Shown here in pieces: positions 4,568-7,195 of a stretch of 7,195 nt of DNA. The stretch comes from JAEZKC01 sp046538945. GTDB lineage: Bacteria > Fibrobacterota > Chitinivibrionia > Chitinivibrionales > Chitinispirillaceae. How positions within the stretch are numbered: position 1 is the stretch's first letter; the number at the start of each line of letters is the position of its first letter. The DNA lies in contig JBKHHW010000162.1 of NCBI GenBank assembly GCA_046538945.1, positions 1 to 7,195 on the forward strand. The letters run 5' to 3'. Under the pieces are notes generated by a model. It was not told the DNA's origin, did not search any database, and saw only the letters and a list, made by a program, of their open reading frames with translations. Position numbers and translations under genes: made by a program.

Positions 4568-7066
4568 TTACTCGTAAACAAATCGTATATTGTCCACGCG
4601 CAGGAACCCGATGTCGGGATCTCTAACCAAGTCTCCAGTTCCATCAAACCTTCCGCTGGGAGCAAAAGCTACCCCGGTTGCCTCCCTGAGGACTTCTTCT
4701 TTGATATCCGGATTGTTCGGATCTCCCCAGGACGGGTAATTCATTCTGGATATCTGAAGAATGACCGTCTTGGTTTCAGGCGACGCTTGCACATCCCAGC
4801 CGTATTCCTCCTGAGCTTCCATTTCTTCATATATATCGCTCTGAACGGTGATTCTCACATTCCGCCCGACATCCGAGCTGAGTGAAATCTGGATCTCCCT
4901 GAGAGCCGAAAGGTCTGTGGCATCCGGAAATTGCAATCCGAAGCCGCTCCACTCGCTCCATCCGCTGCTGCTTCCCGAAGATACCAGTTCAAATGAGAAC
5001 AGAACATCCGCCGTACCGTAAAGAGGAGTCTGAGTGCTGTGCACAAGGTTGGTGATAGAGTTTCTTGAGGAGTAGGTATAGGACCAGTCGCTTATATCAA
5101 CATCAACAGGTGTGAATTCAAAATTATTAAGAACATCGGGTCTGAGATTACCGTCATAAGGGAACGGGTCCAGATAACCGGCCGTGTCCGCTTCTTTCTT
5201 TATTTTCCGCAAATGATCGGAAAAGTCGTCGTAAAGATAAGTGAAATCCCTTTTCAGATCATCTACCTCATCCAGCCAATCTTCATGTGAAAGAACAGGG
5301 TCCACAGCAACAACGGGAGAAACAAGCTGGGAATAGGCATCCACTTTGTCGCGAAGCTGCTGAGGCTCGAAGTGCTCCTCAAGGAACTCCTCCCCGATGC
5401 TGACAAATTCATCCCATAGCAACTTTGCCAGAAGACGGGTGAACTTGTCATAACAGGGCGGATACACATAAGAAGAACCTCCCCACACCGGCATCGGCTC
5501 ACAATCGGGAACATTCTCGTTCCAGTTGGGCACTCCGGCATCGTCCATGTATGGATCTGTACTCCAGAGTGTATTGTCCATATCCCAGGGAATAAGCCAG
5601 AATTTTTCTCCCGGGTCCTGCTCTTCGTAAATAAAGAAATTATGATTGCCCGCCCACCTTCCGCTCCGGTCTGTATACCACCCCATTATACCATCCCAGT
5701 TCTTTATAGCTCTGTCTACAGCAATGTAGCGCAGCAGATAATCAAAATCAACATAGGGATAAAGATTCTGTATGAAATTTTCCTCCGTGGATGATTCGAT
5801 AACCTCGGAAAATGCAAGGATTTTAGCCACGTCCGGGTTGTCTTCGGGGTTGCCGTTTGTTTTCAGAGCACCCAGATATGCCGATTCGGACCTGTTGGTC
5901 GGCCAGACCTCCTTGTACAGATTACCGTTACCGTAGGCCGGCCACCTTGAATCAGTAAAACGCCCATCTATATTCTCCACCGCCACGAACAGCCCCAGGT
6001 TCCTGTCATTGACGAAGATATTAACAAATGCGGTTCTGGGGCTGTGAATGCCCATTTTCCGGAACAGCTCGTAGCTTATCACATCATGCATTTTGCTCTG
6101 ATCCGCGGACATGGAATGCAGATTGAGCCGTTTCATACCGTGAAAGCGTTTGTCAGATTCATACTTATTGAATTTGACTTTGAATGAAATCTTCCTGCAC
6201 ACTTCCTTTTCGATAAGTCTCACATGGTTTATCGTATCGAAACAGTTGGGAATGGAATAACTCGAGCCTTTATACCGTAATCCCACCGTGCCGATCACTT
6301 CATCCTCAAACGTCATCTGAGCGGGCACATAGGTTTCACGATGACCGTATGTCTCAAGGTAAAGAGAGTCGGATGAATTCACGGTGAACCGGTATGTGCG
6401 CACTTTCGTTTCATCGAAAACCAAACTCCGTTCATCCGCATCCAGACTGATTCTCATGCCCGAAACTGAACCTGTTACGGGAAGGTCGTATGGGTAGTAG
6501 TTGTCATGACGGAAAATGAGAGGGTAGGGGGTCGTTTCTGAAGAAGCCCGACGGTCAGAACGGGTTGCCCTGAGGATTGGTGCGACTTTGAGGGATTGAG
6601 ATCCGGCGTTACCCGTGAAAACCACTCTGGATATTGTTCTTTCCCCGGACACCCCTTCCAGCCTGAGTACGTAGACCCCTTCGGCCAGGGAGGGAAACGC
6701 TATTTTCCGGGCGGCAGGAACTTTTTGAGTGTGCACGCACCTTCCATCCAGACCATACAGTCCCACCGATTCAACTCCGTGCGCTCCTGACAAATCAAGC
6801 GTCCTCTGCCTGAAATCCCAGCGCACCCCGGGCGCTGATACAGATTTTTGCCCGACCGCGGCAGGTGATGAGCCCGAGGTGGAAAGATCGAATCTGCCCT
6901 GGGCGTCGGTTCTGGTATGATTCTGCGAATGCCCCACCGAGACCAGAACCCCCTCCACAGGATCGCCACTCTGACGGTCCACGACAATTCCGCTGAAATC
7001 AGCCGCGTATGCCGCAAGCACCGCAGCCAGAATACACCCTGTGATGTCCGGCAATCTGGTCTTCAT
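4568..7066 (-). CDS. Secreted multidomain CotH-family protein kinase-like protein
   Basis: This 832-residue protein begins with a signal peptide (1-21, cleavage probably AYA-A). Residues 23-62 form a carboxypeptidase-regulatory-like beta-sandwich (FSGIVVDRQSGDPVEGVLVSV, ending TDAQGRFDL). Residues about 85-150 resemble a type IX secretion sorting domain (GLYGLDGRCV; LAEGVYVLRLEG), oddly internal. The CotH domain spans about 248-620, with KISFKVKFNKY at 292-302, RLNLHS at 313-318, NIFVNDRNLGLFVAVENIDG at 349-368, DRAIKNWDG at 451-459, NHNFFIYE at 474-481 and WLIPWDMDNTL at 490-500. D495 and D497 match the metal-binding PWDxD motif, so activity looks preserved. CotH in Bacillus is an atypical kinase that phosphorylates spore-coat proteins; substrates in non-sporulating bacteria are unknown to me. 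Residues about 645-832 look like a CBM11/CIA30-like jelly roll (WSGFGLQF..; FLRVDNIRFVYE). AGGAG lies 5 nt before the ATG. It is the first gene of the run and is likely extracellular or surface-bound. Confidence 0.92.
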   Translation of the reverse strand: MKTRLPDITGCILAAVLAAYAADFSGIVVDRQSGDPVEGVLVSVGHSQNHTRTDAQGRFDLSTSGSSPAAVGQKSVSAPGVRWDFRQRTLDLSGAHGVESVGLYGLDGRCVHTQKVPAARKIAFPSLAEGVYVLRLEGVSGERTISRVVFTGNAGSQSLKVAPILRATRSDRRASSETTPYPLIFRHDNYYPYDLPVTGSVSGMRISLDADERSLVFDETKVRTYRFTVNSSDSLYLETYGHRETYVPAQMTFEDEVIGTVGLRYKGSSYSIPNCFDTINHVRLIEKEVCRKISFKVKFNKYESDKRFHGMKRLNLHSMSADQSKMHDVISYELFRKMGIHSPRTAFVNIFVNDRNLGLFVAVENIDGRFTDSRWPAYGNGNLYKEVWPTNRSESAYLGALKTNGNPEDNPDVAKILAFSEVIESSTEENFIQNLYPYVDFDYLLRYIAVDRAIKNWDGIMGWYTDRSGRWAGNHNFFIYEEQDPGEKFWLIPWDMDNTLWSTDPYMDDAGVPNWNENVPDCEPMPVWGGSSYVYPPCYDKFTRLLAKLLWDEFVSIGEEFLEEHFEPQQLRDKVDAYSQLVSPVVAVDPVLSHEDWLDEVDDLKRDFTYLYDDFSDHLRKIKKEADTAGYLDPFPYDGNLRPDVLNNFEFTPVDVDISDWSYTYSSRNSITNLVHSTQTPLYGTADVLFSFELVSSGSSSGWSEWSGFGLQFPDATDLSALREIQISLSSDVGRNVRITVQSDIYEEMEAQEEYGWDVQASPETKTVILQISRMNYPSWGDPNNPDIKEEVLREATGVAFAPSGRFDGTGDLVRDPDIGFLRVDNIRFVYE

Positions 7067-7071
7067 GTCCG

Positions 7072-7076
7072 CTCCT
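7072..7076 (-). promoter_or_regulatory. Ribosome binding site AGGAG of the CotH gene
   Basis: AGGAG lies 5 nt upstream of the ATG at 7066-7064. Together with the signal peptide starting at that Met, it fixes the start of the CotH gene. Confidence 0.75.
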
Positions 7077-7111
7077 GAAGGGGGAAAAGTGTTCTGAGCC
7101 CCAACCGCCTC

Positions 7112-7129
7112 CTAACAAACTACTAACAA
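7112..7129. repeat. Direct repeat CTAACAA-ACTA-CTAACAA upstream of the operon; possible response-regulator box
   Basis: Two identical 7-mers on the plus strand (7112-7118 and 7123-7129) are separated by 4 nt, giving an 11-bp period, one helical turn. A weaker third copy in phase is CCAACCG at 7101-7107. This geometry is that of OmpR/PhoB-family response-regulator sites. The Bacillus PhoP consensus TTAACA-N5-TTAACA differs from each half (CTAACA) by one base. The repeat lies 46-63 nt upstream of the CotH ATG and is oriented opposite to its transcription. A phosphate-responsive operator would suit an operon with a VTC enzyme, but the functional reading is inference. Confidence 0.4.
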
Positions 7130-7195
7130 TGTAATTTTTGTACCATTCCACTGCATCCAAGTTCAGTTACCGGAATTTCAGCTCAATGTCGCAAA

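Larger units (their letters stand above)
7067..7195 (-). promoter_or_regulatory. 5' leader/presumed promoter region of the operon
   Basis: These 129 nt hold the ribosome site and the direct repeat of the CotH gene. An AT-rich patch at 7131-7142 could supply a -10 element (TACAAA at 7142-7137 or AAATTA at 7137-7132), and TTGGAT at 7160-7155 could be a -35. The spacing or sequence is poor for each combination, so no specific promoter is called. No gene end or terminator from a neighbour is visible. Confidence 0.35.

Noticed and set aside
4567..4578. Inverted repeat TTTAC-TC-GTAAA overlapping the CotH stop codon
   Set aside because: Arms of 5 bp with a 2-nt loop and no following T-run are too small for a terminator.
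4165..4665. A 166-codon minus-strand open frame across the cotH/DUF4956 junction
   Set aside because: It is an out-of-frame shadow of the cotH 3' end and the DUF4956 5' half; the overlapped frames have clear family matches, while this one has no coherent domain or ribosome site.
7034..7045. Lipobox-like I-T-G-C at residues 8-11 of the CotH protein
   Set aside because: The cysteine comes before the hydrophobic core rather than after it, so it cannot be a normal lipoprotein site; the cleavage at AYA-A near residue 21 fits better.
4568..7066. Sporulation as the context, because of the CotH name
   Set aside because: CotH-family proteins are widespread in non-spore formers, and the TolC-like and adaptor proteins point to a Gram-negative envelope; no spore-coat partners are present.
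7132..7160. Possible sigma-70 promoter TTGGAT ... AAATTA or TACAAA
   Set aside because: No combination gives both good hexamers and 16-18 nt spacing, so it is mentioned only as a region.

Overview
The window is a single run of five genes, all on the minus strand and read from right to left. In transcription order they are: a large secreted CotH-family kinase-like protein (7066-4568), a DUF4956 inner-membrane protein (4457-3768), a membrane-fusion/adaptor protein of the HlyD type fused to a C-terminal beta-propeller-like domain (3746-1797), a divergent TolC-like outer-membrane factor (1796-495), and the first 166 codons of a VTC-domain polyphosphate-polymerase-like protein that runs off the left edge (498-1). 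I see no credible plus-strand gene, RNA gene, mobile element or CRISPR array.

The source is probably a Gram-negative (two-membrane) bacterium of moderate GC. A TolC-like protein plus a periplasmic adaptor needs an outer membrane. The CotH protein also carries a module resembling the type IX secretion sorting domains of the Fibrobacterota/Bacteroidota (FCB) group, so I lean towards that lineage, for example Fibrobacterota or a relative. The phylum call is weak.

Layout: 7195-7067 is upstream leader with a good ribosome binding site and a striking 7-4-7 direct repeat, but no convincing promoter. CotH is followed by a 110-nt gap. From DUF4956 onward the genes are tightly packed: a 21-nt gap, then a stop codon directly abutting the next ATG, then a 4-nt stop/start overlap (GTGA). 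The last four genes therefore look co-transcribed and probably translationally coupled.

As far as I know, CotH, DUF4956 and VTC proteins are a recurrent gene neighbourhood in bacteria. What is unusual here is that an adaptor and a TolC-like outer-membrane factor sit between DUF4956 and VTC, with no recognisable ABC, RND or MFS pump in the window. A reasonable hypothesis is an envelope-spanning assembly. The VTC protein would make an anionic polymer (polyphosphate or something related) in the cytoplasm, and DUF4956 would form its membrane partner. The adaptor and TolC-like protein would continue the path across the periplasm and outer membrane, and the secreted CotH kinase would act outside. 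This is inference from gene content; only the domain-level readings come from the sequence.
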